Below, one piece after another: positions 25,233 to 33,799 of a stretch of DNA of 39,995 nucleotides. Made by a program: the position numbers and the translations under genes. This DNA is from Kutzneria sp. GTDB lineage: Bacteria > Actinomycetota > Actinomycetes > Mycobacteriales > Pseudonocardiaceae. Location of the stretch: NCBI GenBank assembly GCA_019239965.1, contig JAFAZC010000085.1:1-39995 (forward strand). The letters are read 5' to 3'. Position 1 is the stretch's first letter, and each line of letters begins with the position of its first letter. A model generated the notes under the pieces. That model searched no databases. It saw only the letters and a list, made by a program, of their open reading frames with translations, and was not told where the DNA came from.

Positions 25233-26084
25233 GTGACGGAGAGAGGCAGCACGTCGCCGGACGCGCCGATAGGGATCTTCGACTCCGGCGTCGGCGGGCT
25301 CACCGTCGCCCGCGCCATCCTCGACCAGCTGCCGGCGGAGCGGCTGCGCTACGTCGGCGACACCGCCAACGGGCCGTACGGGCCGCTGCCCATCGCCGAG
25401 GTGCGGCGTAACTCGCTCGCGGTCGCCGACCGGCTGGTCGCCAGCGGGGTCAAGATGCTGGTCATCGCCTGCAACACCGCCTCGGCCGCCTGCCTGCGTG
25501 ACGCGAGGGAGCGCTATGAGGTGCCCGTCGTCGAGGTGGTGCTGCCCGCGGTACGTCGTGCGGTCGCGACGACGAGGTCCGGGCGGATCGGCCTGATCGG
25601 TACAAGGGGAACCGTGCGCTCCGGCGCCTACCAGGATGCCTTCGCCGCGGCGCGGGACGTCACGGTGACCAGTGTGGCCTGCCCCCGTTTCGTCGACTTC
25701 GTCGAGCGTGGCATCACCTCCGGGCGCCAGGTGCTCGGCCTCGCCGAGGCCTACCTGGAGCCACTGCACCGAGCCGACGTGGACACGCTCGTGCTCGGCT
25801 GCACGCACTATCCGCTGCTCACCGGGGTGCTGCAGATCGTGATGGGTGATCGGGTGACGATGGTGTCCAGTGCCGAGGAGACGGCCAAGGACGTGGTCAG
25901 GGTGCTCACCGAGCGGGAGCTGCTGCGCCAGCCGCCCGGCGGGGATGCCGCCGACCACGAGTTCCTCGCGACCGGTCCCGCGGAGCCGTTCGTGAAGCTG
26001 GCGCGCCGATTCCTCGGTCCGCAAGTCGGTGCGGTCGCCGCCCTGCCGGCTCGGGACGGCCTCGTGCCACGATCGCAGCCATGA
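25233..26084 (+). CDS. murI: Glutamate racemase
   Basis: A 283-residue racemase that makes D-glutamate for peptidoglycan. The two catalytic cysteines are in [12 protein letters not shown] and [12 protein letters not shown]; the N-terminal [18 protein letters not shown] supplies the Asp-Ser pair. Start GTG 25233; TAGCCT 12 nt upstream and no ribosome site suggest a leaderless message. The stop overlaps the next ATG by 4 bp. In M. tuberculosis (Rv1338) it follows the rhomboid gene after cysM, so its place here marks the right end of the inserted segment. Confidence 0.96.
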   Translation: MTERGSTSPDAPIGIFDSGVGGLTVARAILDQLPAERLRYVGDTANGPYGPLPIAEVRRNSLAVADRLVASGVKMLVIACNTASAACLRDARERYEVPVVEVVLPAVRRAVATTRSGRIGLIGTRGTVRSGAYQDAFAAARDVTVTSVACPRFVDFVERGITSGRQVLGLAEAYLEPLHRADVDTLVLGCTHYPLLTGVLQIVMGDRVTMVSSAEETAKDVVRVLTERELLRQPPGGDAADHEFLATGPAEPFVKLARRFLGPQVGAVAALPARDGLVPRSQP

Positions 26085-26851
26085 AGCTGACGGTTCTCGG
26101 GTGTTCGGGCAGCGTTCCGGGGCCGGGCGCGCCGGCATCCGGCTATCTGGTCGAGGCCGACGGGTTCCGGCTGGTGGTCGACTTCGGCAACGGCACACTG
26201 GCCGCACTGCAGACGCTGTGCGACCCGTTCGACATCGACGCCGTGCTGTTCTCGCATCTGCATCCCGACCACTGTGCGGACTTCGCCGCGCTGGCCGTGT
26301 TCCGCTGGTACCACCCGGCACCGCCGTACGACCCCCGGCGGCGGCGGCTCGCGGTGCACGGCCCCTCGGACACCGCGGACAGGCTCGCCGCCGCGTACGC
26401 GCCCAACGAGAGCGAGCGCGCCAGCACCGATCTGTCCGAGGTGTTCGAATTCCACTCGTTCGGCGAACCGGCCGTGCGAATCGGGCCGCTCGTGGTAACC
26501 GCGGCCAGGGTCGCTCACCCCTGCGAGGCCTACGGCATTCGCCTCGAACACGACGGGCGGACCATGGCGTACACCGGCGACACCGGACCGTGCGCCGCCG
26601 TCACGGACCTGGCGGCCGGAACCGATCTGCTGCTGGCCGAGGCTACCTGGACCGACTCCGCTGACCGTCCCGCGGACATGCACCTTTCGGGCCGTCAGGC
26701 CGGTGCCGCGGCGACCGACGCGGGTGCCCGGCAGCTGGTGTTGACCCACGTGGCGCCGTGGACGGACCGTGCCGCCGTGCTGGCCGAGGCCCGCATGGCG
26801 TTCTCCGGGCCGGTGTGGCTCGCCGAACCCGGCGCCGGCTATGAGATCTGA
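26081..26851 (+). CDS. MBL-fold hydrolase, Rv1339-type cyclic-nucleotide phosphodiesterase
   Basis: A 256-residue metallo-beta-lactamase-fold enzyme. The metal motif is [10 protein letters not shown] (HxHxDH), with further ligands in [15 protein letters not shown] and THVAPW. The M. tuberculosis homologue Rv1339 has been described as an atypical class II cAMP phosphodiesterase, which makes that the best guess here. A role in RNA or another phosphodiester is also possible. Start ATG overlaps the murI stop. Its own stop abuts the DUF2231 gene's stop with no gap (TGATCA). Confidence 0.88.
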   Translation: MKLTVLGCSGSVPGPGAPASGYLVEADGFRLVVDFGNGTLAALQTLCDPFDIDAVLFSHLHPDHCADFAALAVFRWYHPAPPYDPRRRRLAVHGPSDTADRLAAAYAPNESERASTDLSEVFEFHSFGEPAVRIGPLVVTAARVAHPCEAYGIRLEHDGRTMAYTGDTGPCAAVTDLAAGTDLLLAEATWTDSADRPADMHLSGRQAGAAATDAGARQLVLTHVAPWTDRAAVLAEARMAFSGPVWLAEPGAGYEI

Positions 26852-27403
26852 TCAGCCTCGGCCGACGTCGCTCCATACCGAGGAACTGCCGCTGTCTCCG
26901 GTCAGGTACACCTGGTAGGTGACAACCGCGGCGCTGGCGATCAGGAGCAGCGACACCAGCACGGTGATCACCCGCCAGAGTCGCGGCGGGGACGGCGCGA
27001 TGTCGATGATGTCCGGTTCCTGCTGCGCCATCTCGACCGCCGCCACCCAGGCCCGGTCGGCCAGTCGGCCGAACACCAGCAGCAGGATCAGCAGCGCCGC
27101 GAAGACCAGGGCGTAGGGCAGCAGATGGTCACCGAGTTCGGTGTGCCGGCGCAGGACGGGATCGTTTGGCGACCCCAATCTGGCGAACAGGCGCTCACCG
27201 GCCTCCTTCGCGAGGGGGACCGCGGCGACGGCGACGACCGTCAGTGCCAGGACCGGCAGCCAGTAGCGCCGGCGCCAGGCTGGGACCACCGAGATGAGCA
27301 CGGCGCCGATCGCGGACAGCGGTATGAGGACGACCACCGCATGCACCAGGAGCGGATGCGCCGGCAAGCCATTGATCGTGTTCAGGAGTTCACCAGGGTT
27401 CAT
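26852..27403 (-). CDS. DUF2231 membrane protein
   Basis: A 183-residue integral membrane protein with four predicted helices: LLVHAVVVLIPLSAIGAVLI (18-37), YWLPVLALTVVAVAAVPLA, LLPYALVFAALLILLLVFG, and VITVLVSLLLIASAAVVTYQ. The N-terminus GLPAHPLLVHAVVVL is the DUF2231 hallmark; its His residues may bind a cofactor. Function unknown. It is inserted between the phosphodiesterase and rph on the opposite strand, where M. tuberculosis has no gene. GAGGA precedes the ATG. Confidence 0.82.
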   Translation of the reverse strand: MNPGELLNTINGLPAHPLLVHAVVVLIPLSAIGAVLISVVPAWRRRYWLPVLALTVVAVAAVPLAKEAGERLFARLGSPNDPVLRRHTELGDHLLPYALVFAALLILLLVFGRLADRAWVAAVEMAQQEPDIIDIAPSPPRLWRVITVLVSLLLIASAAVVTYQVYLTGDSGSSSVWSDVGRG

Positions 27404-27426
27404 GATGTCCTCGGGTCGGTGGTGTG

Positions 27427-27454
27427 TTGGTGGCCGACAGCATGCCCGTAGTCT
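27427..27454 (+). promoter_or_regulatory. Promoter of rph-rdgB
   Basis: TTGGTG (27427-27432) and TAGTCT (27449-27454) are 16 bp apart. The rph GTG begins 6 nt after the -10 box with no ribosome site, as expected for a leaderless transcript. Confidence 0.45.
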
Positions 27455-27460
27455 GACCGG

Positions 27461-28252
27461 GTGGTAAGAGCCGATGGCAGGAGTGACGACGCACTCCGCG
27501 AAGTCAAGATCACCCGAGGCTTTCAGCGGTGGCCGGCTGGATCGGTACTCGTTGAGTTCGGCAACACCCAGGTGCTATGTGCGGCGAGCGTGACCGAAGG
27601 GGTCCCGCGCTGGCGAATGGGCTCTGGACTGGGATGGGTCACCGCGGAGTATGCGATGCTCCCCTCCGCGACGCACACCCGCAGCGACCGGGAGTCGGTC
27701 AAGGGACGGATCGGCGGGCGCACCCACGAGATCAGCCGGTTGATCGGTCGGTCCGTGCGGGCGTGCCTCGACCTCGCCGCACTCGGTGAGAACACCATCG
27801 TGATCGATTGCGACGTGATCCAGGCTGACGGCGGCACAAGGACCGCGGCGATCACCGGCGCCTACGTCGCTCTCGCCGACGCGGTGAGTTGGCTCGCGGC
27901 AGCCGGCCGGCTTGTCGATCCCAAACCGCTGTCCTGCGCGGTGTCCGCGGTCAGCGTTGGAGTCATCGACGGCAGGGTGCGGCTCGACCTGCCCTACGAG
28001 GAGGACTCCAGGGCGGAGGTGGACATGAACGTCGTCGCCACCGATGCCGGCACCCTTGTCGAGGTGCAGGGGACCGCTGAGGGCGCCACCTTCGCCCGGT
28101 CCACCCTCGACGCCATGCTTGACCTCGCGCTGGCTGGCTGCGCCAAGCTCTCCCGTTTGCAGGCCGAGGCGCTCGCCGAGCCCTACCCTGGACAGTTGCC
28201 CGCGCCCGGGGCGAAGAACCGTTCGCGCGGCCAGTCGGCGGTACGAACGTGA
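27461..28252 (+). CDS. rph: Ribonuclease PH
   Basis: A 263-residue phosphorolytic 3'-5' exoribonuclease that trims tRNA ends. The family core is seen throughout: [37 protein letters not shown], the basic loop [40 protein letters not shown] and [17 protein letters not shown]. Usual length. Stop overlaps the rdgB GTG (GTGA). Homologue position: Rv1340. Confidence 0.96.
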   Translation: MVRADGRSDDALREVKITRGFQRWPAGSVLVEFGNTQVLCAASVTEGVPRWRMGSGLGWVTAEYAMLPSATHTRSDRESVKGRIGGRTHEISRLIGRSVRACLDLAALGENTIVIDCDVIQADGGTRTAAITGAYVALADAVSWLAAAGRLVDPKPLSCAVSAVSVGVIDGRVRLDLPYEEDSRAEVDMNVVATDAGTLVEVQGTAEGATFARSTLDAMLDLALAGCAKLSRLQAEALAEPYPGQLPAPGAKNRSRGQSAVRT

Positions 28253-28851
28253 CCCGGGTTCTGCTGGCCACCCGCAATCCCAAGAAGTTGGTCGAACTCG
28301 ACCGTATCCTGGCGGCCGAGGACGTCTCCGGGATCGACATCATCGGCCTGGACGCGGTTGAGCCGTATCCCGAGGAGCCGGAGACGGGGACGACGTTCGA
28401 GGACAACGCCCTCGCCAAGGCTCGCGACGCGGTCAGAGCCACTGGGCTGCCCACCGTCGCCGACGATTCCGGGCTGGCTGTCGACGCCCTCAACGGGATG
28501 CCGGGTGTGCTGTCAGCGCGCTGGTCGGGCACCCGCGATGACGGCGCCAACCTCAGGCTGGTGCTCGACCAACTCGCCGACGTGCCCGACGAGCGTCGCG
28601 GCGCTTCGTTCGTGTGCGCCGCCGCGTTGGTGCTGCCCAGCGGGGTCGAGGTGGTCGCCACCGGCCAGTGGTCGGGCGTGCTCGTGCGGCGGCCCCGCGG
28701 GTCCAACGGGTTCGGCTACGACCCGATCTTCGTGCCGGACGGCGACACCAGGACGTCGGCGGAGCTGTCGCCCGAGGAGAAGGACCGCGTGTCACACCGC
28801 GGCCGAGCGCTGCGGATGCTGGTGCCGCACTTGACGTCGACGCTCACCTGA
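28249..28851 (+). CDS. rdgB: XTP/dITP diphosphatase
   Basis: A 200-residue HAM1-family pyrophosphatase that removes deaminated purine triphosphates from the nucleotide pool. Motifs: [56 protein letters not shown], and the C-terminal [13 protein letters not shown] and SHRGRALR. All catalytic residues appear present. Coupled to rph by a 4-bp overlap, as in M. tuberculosis (Rv1340-Rv1341). This is the last gene of the conserved block in this window. Confidence 0.96.
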   Translation: MTRVLLATRNPKKLVELDRILAAEDVSGIDIIGLDAVEPYPEEPETGTTFEDNALAKARDAVRATGLPTVADDSGLAVDALNGMPGVLSARWSGTRDDGANLRLVLDQLADVPDERRGASFVCAAALVLPSGVEVVATGQWSGVLVRRPRGSNGFGYDPIFVPDGDTRTSAELSPEEKDRVSHRGRALRMLVPHLTSTLT

Positions 28852-28957
28852 CCGCTGTCCCGTTGTCCGTGGTGGGCGGTCGTGGCGGGCGTGACATTGG
28901 ATGGCCGGGCGGGAAATGCGGTGGTGCCCCGCGATCTCGGTTGGAATACTCAACGCT

Positions 28958-30139
28958 GTGCGAATTCTCTTTGCCGCCGCCCCGGGCTACGGGCTGATGC
29001 TGCCAATCGTCCCGCTGATGTGGGCCGCGAGAGCGGCCGGGCACGAGGTGCTCGTCGCGACGGCCGCCGAGATGGTCGAGGTCGGCGCGAACGCAGGCCT
29101 GCAGACCTATGACACGGTTCCGGACCGCGACGTCTGGCGGGAGCTGATCGACAGTGTGGCCAGTGACATGGCCGGCACGGAGCAAGCCGAGCAGGACGAC
29201 GAGCCGGACAGCCCGTTTGGTCTGTTCACGCTGACCATGACGGAGCGGACCATCGCGGCCGGACGGGCGTTCGGCGCCGACCTTGTCGTGTCCACCTCCG
29301 ATCACGCTGCGGGTGCTCTCGCCGCGGTGGCGCTGGACGTCCCGGCTCTCGAGGTGGGCAACAGGATTTCCTGGTCGATGCGGGACCCGGAGTTCCGTGC
29401 GGGCAGATTCGCCGCGGATGACGACCAGGCCAGCCGCACGACGCGGACCGAGTTGGGGATCCCGGACGGCAGGCCGCGGCTGGTGGCCAGAGTCGACCCC
29501 CGTGTGCCGAGCATGGGTGGTCTCGTCGCCGACGAGACCGATCCCCGCGACGGTGTCGCCTGGTGGCCGATGCGGTTCGTGCCCTACAACGGCGGTGCCA
29601 TGGTGCCTGACTGGGCGCTGGCCCGGCCCGACCGGCCGCGAGTCTGCGTCACCCTCGGCACCGTCGTGCCCACGCTGTCCGGTGTCGGCACGGTGTCGAT
29701 CGTTCTCGAGGCTCTCGCCGGAATGGATGTCGACGTCGTGTTGGCCGGCGGCAAGGCCGACCTCGCCTCCATCGGCGACCTGCCGGCCACTGTGCGGTCG
29801 GTCGGCTACCTCGCGCTGTCGTCCTTCCTGCCGACGTGTTCGTTGATCGTGCACCACGGTGGGTCTGGCACCACTGCCTCGCCACTGCACTACGGCGTGC
29901 CGCAGCTGGTGCTGCCGTCGTTCGCCGACAACCACATGTCGGCCGAGCGGGTGGCGACCCGGGGCGTCGGGCTTGCCTGCCAGCCGGCCGAGGCGACCGT
30001 GCCGACCGTGCGCGAGCTCGTCGACCGGCTGCTCAACGAACCGGCGTTTCGCACGGCGGCCGGCGAGGTGAGCGCCGAAATGGCCACCCAGCCCAGCCCG
30101 GCGACAGTCATCGAGCGGGCGGTCAGGGCGCTGGACTGA
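28958..30139 (+). CDS. Glycosyltransferase, macrolide/EryCIII-like GT1
   Basis: A 393-residue GT-B glycosyltransferase. The start VRILFAAAPGYGLMLPIVPL has the acceptor-domain pattern of deoxysugar transferases. The donor domain carries RVCVTLGTVVP (about 227) and the signature HHGGSGTTASPLHYGVPQL near residue 300 followed by FADNHMSAERV. GTG 28958 gives the family start, and no ribosome site is seen. There is no adjacent polyketide or deoxysugar gene, so it is an orphan: it could modify a lipid or inactivate a foreign macrolide. Convergent with bcp, with a likely hairpin terminator between. Confidence 0.83.
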   Translation: MRILFAAAPGYGLMLPIVPLMWAARAAGHEVLVATAAEMVEVGANAGLQTYDTVPDRDVWRELIDSVASDMAGTEQAEQDDEPDSPFGLFTLTMTERTIAAGRAFGADLVVSTSDHAAGALAAVALDVPALEVGNRISWSMRDPEFRAGRFAADDDQASRTTRTELGIPDGRPRLVARVDPRVPSMGGLVADETDPRDGVAWWPMRFVPYNGGAMVPDWALARPDRPRVCVTLGTVVPTLSGVGTVSIVLEALAGMDVDVVLAGGKADLASIGDLPATVRSVGYLALSSFLPTCSLIVHHGGSGTTASPLHYGVPQLVLPSFADNHMSAERVATRGVGLACQPAEATVPTVRELVDRLLNEPAFRTAAGEVSAEMATQPSPATVIERAVRALD

Positions 30140-30154
30140 GGGTTTCCCGCCCTG
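30124..30154. terminator. Possible bidirectional terminator between glycosyltransferase and bcp
   Basis: CAGGGCG (30124-30130) and CGCCCTG (30148-30154) are perfect inverted repeats with a 17-nt loop that spans the stop of the glycosyltransferase gene. No U-tract follows, which is normal for this GC-rich DNA. The left arm lies in the coding sequence. Confidence 0.35.
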
Positions 30155-30158
30155 GTCG

Positions 30159-30632
30159 TCAGATGCCGAGATCCCGGCGCAGCTTGGCGACGTGGCCGGT
30201 GGCACGCACGTTGTAGAACGCCTCCGCGATCTTGCCGGCCTCGTCCACCACGAAGGTCGACCGGATCACCCCGCGCACTGTGCGGCCGTAGTTCTGCTTC
30301 TCCCCGTAGGCGCCCCAGGCGGTCATGACGTCGCGGTCGGTGTCGGAGAGCAGGGGGAACGCCAAACCGTGCTCATCGCGGAACTTGGCCAGCTTGGCCG
30401 TCGTGTCCGGGGAGATGCCGAGCACCGCGAACCCGGCGTTGTCGAACAGCCCGAGGTCCCCGGTGAAGTCGCAGGCCTGCTTGGTGCACCCGGGCGTGCC
30501 CGCGGCCGGATAGAAGTACACCACGACGCGTCGGCCGCGGTAGTCCGACAGCGAGACCTTGTTGCCCTCGCTGTCGGGCAGGGTGAACTCCGGTGCGATG
30601 TCGCCAGGGGACAGCCGGTGCTGATCGCTCAT
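30159..30632 (-). CDS. bcp: Peroxiredoxin, Bcp/PrxQ type
   Basis: A 157-residue thiol peroxidase that reduces hydrogen and organic peroxides. The peroxidatic cysteine is C49 in AAGTPGCTKQACDF and the resolving cysteine is C54, the PrxQ spacing. DYRGRRVVVYFYP and RTVRGVIRSTFVVDEAGKI are family segments. Length equals that of M. tuberculosis Bcp. The open frame extends upstream to 30686, but ATG 30632 gives the family N-terminus SDQHRLSPGDIAPEFTLPD. Probably cotranscribed with alkB (50-bp gap), a joint oxidant and alkylation defence (inference). Confidence 0.94.
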   Translation of the reverse strand: MSDQHRLSPGDIAPEFTLPDSEGNKVSLSDYRGRRVVVYFYPAAGTPGCTKQACDFTGDLGLFDNAGFAVLGISPDTTAKLAKFRDEHGLAFPLLSDTDRDVMTAWGAYGEKQNYGRTVRGVIRSTFVVDEAGKIAEAFYNVRATGHVAKLRRDLGI

Positions 30633-30682
30633 GGGTCCGACGGTAGCGGGCGGGCCTGACAAATGCCGCGGCAGTGGTGTCG

Positions 30683-31306
30683 TCACAGTCCCGAAACCCG
30701 CAGCGTGATGTTGAGCCGGCCTTCGGCGAGGCCGATGTCCAGCGGGCCCGTGCCGGGCAGGGTCTTCGGCACGCCGTGGTAGGCGAGTCGGGACGGGCCG
30801 CCGAAGACGAAGAGGTCACCGGAGCGCAGCTCGACATCGGCCCACGGTTTGCCGCGGTGCTCAGTGTTGCCGAAGCGGAACACGCAGGCGTCGCCGAGGC
30901 TCAACGACACCACGGGCGCGTCGCCGCGCTCGTCACGATCCTGGTGCATGCCCATCCGGGCCGCCGAGTCGTAGTAGTTGACCAACGCGATGTCGGGCCG
31001 GTAGTGGGAGTCGCCGACCGCACGCCGGCCCAACTCGCCGAGCCAGTCGGGAAAGGCCTTGACCGGTGTGCCGTCGTCAGCGGTGCGCGAGTAGCGGTAC
31101 GGGGTCCAGTGCCAGCCGAGGCACACGGTGCGCACCGACATCACGCCGCCCCCTGGCAGCCTCGTTGCCCGCATTCCGGCCGGTGGCCGGGCCCACTCCC
31201 GGCATGCCAGCACCAGCTCGCGCTGCTGATCCAGGTCGAGCCAGTCGGGAACGTGCCGCGCGCCTGGAGCGACCCACCTCGGTTCCCGCGGGATCAGGGT
31301 GTCCAT
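30683..31306 (-). CDS. alkB: AlkB-family Fe(II)/2-oxoglutarate dioxygenase
   Basis: A 207-residue alkylation-repair dioxygenase that removes 1-methyladenine and 3-methylcytosine by oxidation. Iron ligands are H121, D123 (GMHQDRDE) and H177 (AYHGVPK); 2-oxoglutarate-binding arginines are R197 and R203 (GRLNITLR). The substrate-lid segment PDIALVNYYDSAARMGMH is standard. Its start overlaps the upstream 154-residue gene by 13 bp. The two genes are translated together. Confidence 0.93.
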   Translation of the reverse strand: MDTLIPREPRWVAPGARHVPDWLDLDQQRELVLACREWARPPAGMRATRLPGGGVMSVRTVCLGWHWTPYRYSRTADDGTPVKAFPDWLGELGRRAVGDSHYRPDIALVNYYDSAARMGMHQDRDERGDAPVVSLSLGDACVFRFGNTEHRGKPWADVELRSGDLFVFGGPSRLAYHGVPKTLPGTGPLDIGLAEGRLNITLRVSGL

Positions 31307-31758
31307 GTGACCAGCTCACCATCCCGGTACGTCCATGGCAGGCCGTCACCGGTGACGCCGCACAGCCCCTCGGTGGCGTCGAAGCCGGCGAGGGCGGGCA
31401 GCCGCGGGGCAGCCAGCCCGGAGAACGCGAGCGTCCTTGCCGCGTCCCAACCGGGAACCGAGGCCAGCCGCCTGCCCATACGGCTCCACCCTTGCGGATC
31501 ATCGGCCACCACCCACAGATCCGGCGCGCCGGACGCGAGCCGCCGAGCCGGCCGCAGCCACGAGGCGGCAACGGCCGGCCAGGACACCACGACGCCGATG
31601 TCGCCCGGCCATGCCTCGACGAACGCCCTGGCGCTGGCCGCCGACTCGCCCATCCGGCCATGGCCGACGTTGACTACCGTGGCGCCCCGCCGCGAGGCCG
31701 CCGCCAGCAGGGCTGACAGCTCGGCAGGCGAAGGACCGATCGTGCCGTCGGGACCCAT
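31294..31758 (-). CDS. Protein of unknown function coupled to alkB, 154 residues
   Basis: Not recognised as a named family. The chain begins MGPDGTIGPSPAELSALLAA and contains ATVVNVGHGRMGESAASARAF, DIGVVVSWPAVAASWLRPAR, DLWVVADDPQGWSRMGRRLA and LAFSGLAAPRLPALAGFDA. Alternating strands and helices with turns such as VVVSWP and WVVADDP suggest a periplasmic-binding-like or Rossmann-like domain, but there is no signal peptide. It overlaps alkB by 13 bp, so a role in the same repair response is plausible. ATG 31758 is preferred; the frame runs far upstream only because it is open across the bioY antisense strand. Confidence 0.7.
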   Translation of the reverse strand: MGPDGTIGPSPAELSALLAAASRRGATVVNVGHGRMGESAASARAFVEAWPGDIGVVVSWPAVAASWLRPARRLASGAPDLWVVADDPQGWSRMGRRLASVPGWDAARTLAFSGLAAPRLPALAGFDATEGLCGVTGDGLPWTYRDGELVTWTP

Positions 31759-31880
31759 GCGTCGACCGTAGTGCCGCGTTCGGCGCGGGACCGGCGGTAT
31801 CCGGACGCGCAGGTCCGCCGGCGTCGGCCGGACTCCTCGAGGCGGCGGACAGGCCCCCGCGGGGACACCGCGAACGCCGG

Positions 31881-32309
31881 TCAGCGGGAGCGGCGTGCCC
31901 TGCGCATGGCCTTGGTCGTCGCGATCTCGGCTCCCCGCCACCGGCCGGTGGCGAGCTCGGCGTACTCCGCGGTCTGCATCCCGTACAGGGCAACTCGGCC
32001 ATCGGCGTCGGCGTGGACACCCCAGCCGTAGCGCTTGCCAAGGTCGGATGCGCGTAAGCAGGGCTGCCCCTTGGCGTAGAACTCGGCTCGGGCCTGCGCG
32101 CGTTCCCCCCGCGGAATTCCACGGCGGTCGGCGAACACGGTGAAGATGACGTCGCCGGCGGTGAACCCGTACGGATGGTCGGCGATCATCTGATACGTCC
32201 GGGCGGCGACCGAGGGGGTGTCCGGTTTGAGCGGGGGTGGGGTGCCCCGCGTCACCGGACAGTCGTCGGCCACGGCGATGAACGTGTTCACGTAGTCCAC
32301 ACCTTCCAT
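31881..32309 (-). CDS. DUF6157 family protein
   Basis: A 142-residue cytoplasmic protein of the DUF6157 family. Family segments: DYVNTFIAVADDCPV at the start, ARTYQMIADHPYGFTAGDVIF in the middle, and the most conserved part, GQPCLRASDLGKRYGWGVHAD, followed by a basic tail KAMRRARRSR. Biochemical role is unknown. The ATG at 32309 has no good ribosome site; a GTG at 32300, three codons in, is also possible. Divergent from bioY. Confidence 0.8.
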   Translation of the reverse strand: MEGVDYVNTFIAVADDCPVTRGTPPPLKPDTPSVAARTYQMIADHPYGFTAGDVIFTVFADRRGIPRGERAQARAEFYAKGQPCLRASDLGKRYGWGVHADADGRVALYGMQTAEYAELATGRWRGAEIATTKAMRRARRSR

Positions 32310-32481
32310 GACATCGACGATAACCCCGGGGGCTGACAGCCGCCCTGGCCGCGAACGAGGGCTTGGCAACGGCGTTGCGGCGGGCTCGTGTCTCGAGCCG
32401 TCCACCGAGCACGCCGAGTTCCGTACATTTGGTGCGACAGGTGTGCCCATCCAGGTGACCGTCCGACCACAAGGAGCGCAC

Positions 32482-33090
32482 GTGGCCCGATCCCGTTCCG
32501 CCCTGCCCGCCGCCGACCTGGCGCGGACCGTGGTGTTCGCCGCGTTCATCGCCGTTCTCGGCATCTTCCCCGGTGTCTACGTCGGTGGCTCCGCAGTGCC
32601 GATCGTGGTGCAAAACATGGGACCGCTGCTCGCCGGGAGCATCCTCGGCGCACGTCGCGGCGCGGTCTGCCTGCTGCTGTTCCTGGTGCTCGTGGCGCTC
32701 GGGTTTCCCGTGCTGTCCGGTGGTCGCGGCGGGCTCGCCGTGTTCGCGGGTCCCACCGGCGGCTTCATTCTGGGCTGGGCGGCCTCGGCCGCCGTCGCTG
32801 GCCTGCTGGTACGTCGTGCGCTGCCACGACCAGGGCTGCCGACGCTGGTGCTCGCCTGCGTTGCCGGTGCCGCGATGGACTACCTGGTCGGCGTCCCGTA
32901 CTGGGGTGCGGTGATCGGTGACTTCGGCGCGGCCGCCAAGCAGTCGCTGGTGTTCCTGCCCGGCGACGCGGCAAAGGTGGTGCTGGCGGCGGTCGTCGCC
33001 GCCATCGTGCACCGCGCGCTGCCGCAGACCGGTGGCCCACAGGTTGGTGCTCGGCAAGCCGGAGACAGGGCCGAGGCGGAAGGGCCGTGA
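32482..33090 (+). CDS. bioY: Biotin transporter substrate-binding component
   Basis: A 202-residue S component of an ECF vitamin importer, with six membrane helices. Typical segments: VVFAAFIAVLGIFPGV, GSAVPIVVQNMGPLLAGSILG with the biotin-site pattern VPIVVQNMG, and GPTGGFILGWAASA. GTG 32482 follows AAGGAG with 5 nt between. First gene of bioY-bioM-bioN. The 172-bp gap to the divergent DUF6157 gene has no clear biotin-repressor site. Confidence 0.93.
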   Translation: MARSRSALPAADLARTVVFAAFIAVLGIFPGVYVGGSAVPIVVQNMGPLLAGSILGARRGAVCLLLFLVLVALGFPVLSGGRGGLAVFAGPTGGFILGWAASAAVAGLLVRRALPRPGLPTLVLACVAGAAMDYLVGVPYWGAVIGDFGAAAKQSLVFLPGDAAKVVLAAVVAAIVHRALPQTGGPQVGARQAGDRAEAEGP

Positions 33091-33124
33091 CGATGGCGGA
33101 CGTGACCACACCGCGGAGTGTGAC

Positions 33125-33799
33125 GTGATCGAGTTCGAAGGCGTCGGCCACGACTACGGCGAGCGGATGGTGCTCGCCGACGTCAACGCACGGCTGCGAG
33201 AACACCGCGTGGCACTCGTCGGGGCGAACGGGTCGGGAAAGTCCACTTTGGTCAGGACGATCAACGGGCTGGTGTGTCCCTCCCGTGGCCGTGTCCTCGT
33301 GGACGGACGTGATCCCGCTCTTGACGGCCGTTCGGTGCGCCGCAGGGTCGGATTCGTGTTCACCAATCCGGACAGTCAGATCGTGATGCCCACCGCGGGC
33401 GAGGACGTCGCGTTCTCCCTGAGACGCAGCGACATGTCCAAAAAGGAACGCACACGGCGCGCCGTCGAGATACTCGCCGCACACGGCCTGGACGGGTACG
33501 CCGACCACCCCGCCCACCAGCTCTCCGGCGGACAGAAACAACTGCTCGCGCTGTGTTCGATGCTGGCGCTGATGCCGGACGTGCTGGTCTGCGACGAGCC
33601 GACAACGCTGCTCGATCCACGTAACAAACGGCACTACGCCGAGGTGCTGTGTGGACTCGAGCAGCAGGTAGTGCTGGCAACACACGACCTGCACCTGATC
33701 GAGGATTTCGACCGGGTGCTGGTGCTCGAGGCCGGCAGGGTGGTCGCCGACGATGCGCCGGCGGATGCGTTGCGCTACTACCGAAAGTTGCTCGGATGA
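33125..33799 (+). CDS. bioM: ECF biotin transporter ATPase
   Basis: A 224-residue ABC ATPase. Walker A LVGANGSGKST (31-41), Q-loop region near NPDSQIVMPT, signature LSGGQKQL, Walker B VLVCDEPT, and the H-loop ATHDLH are all present. It energises BioY through BioN. GTG 33125 lies 35 bp after bioY, behind GCGGAG. A tiny 11-codon frame (33094-33128) ends on top of this start and may help couple translation. Confidence 0.93.
   Translation: MIEFEGVGHDYGERMVLADVNARLREHRVALVGANGSGKSTLVRTINGLVCPSRGRVLVDGRDPALDGRSVRRRVGFVFTNPDSQIVMPTAGEDVAFSLRRSDMSKKERTRRAVEILAAHGLDGYADHPAHQLSGGQKQLLALCSMLALMPDVLVCDEPTTLLDPRNKRHYAEVLCGLEQQVVLATHDLHLIEDFDRVLVLEAGRVVADDAPADALRYYRKLLG

Noticed and set aside
32279-32290. 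Perfect palindrome TGAACGTGTTCA as a BioQ-type operator for bioY
   Set aside because: It is inside the DUF6157 coding region about 190 bp from bioY, and the spacer is one base shorter than the TGAAC-N3-GTTAC site I recall for BioQ.
31759-33111. An open frame of over 450 residues upstream of the alkB-coupled gene
   Set aside because: It runs antisense through DUF6157 in another frame and through bioY, with low-complexity composition. High GC keeps the frame open without coding.
33094-33128. An 11-codon open frame between bioY and bioM
   Set aside because: It could couple translation because its stop overlaps the bioM start, but it is too short and unsupported to list as a gene.
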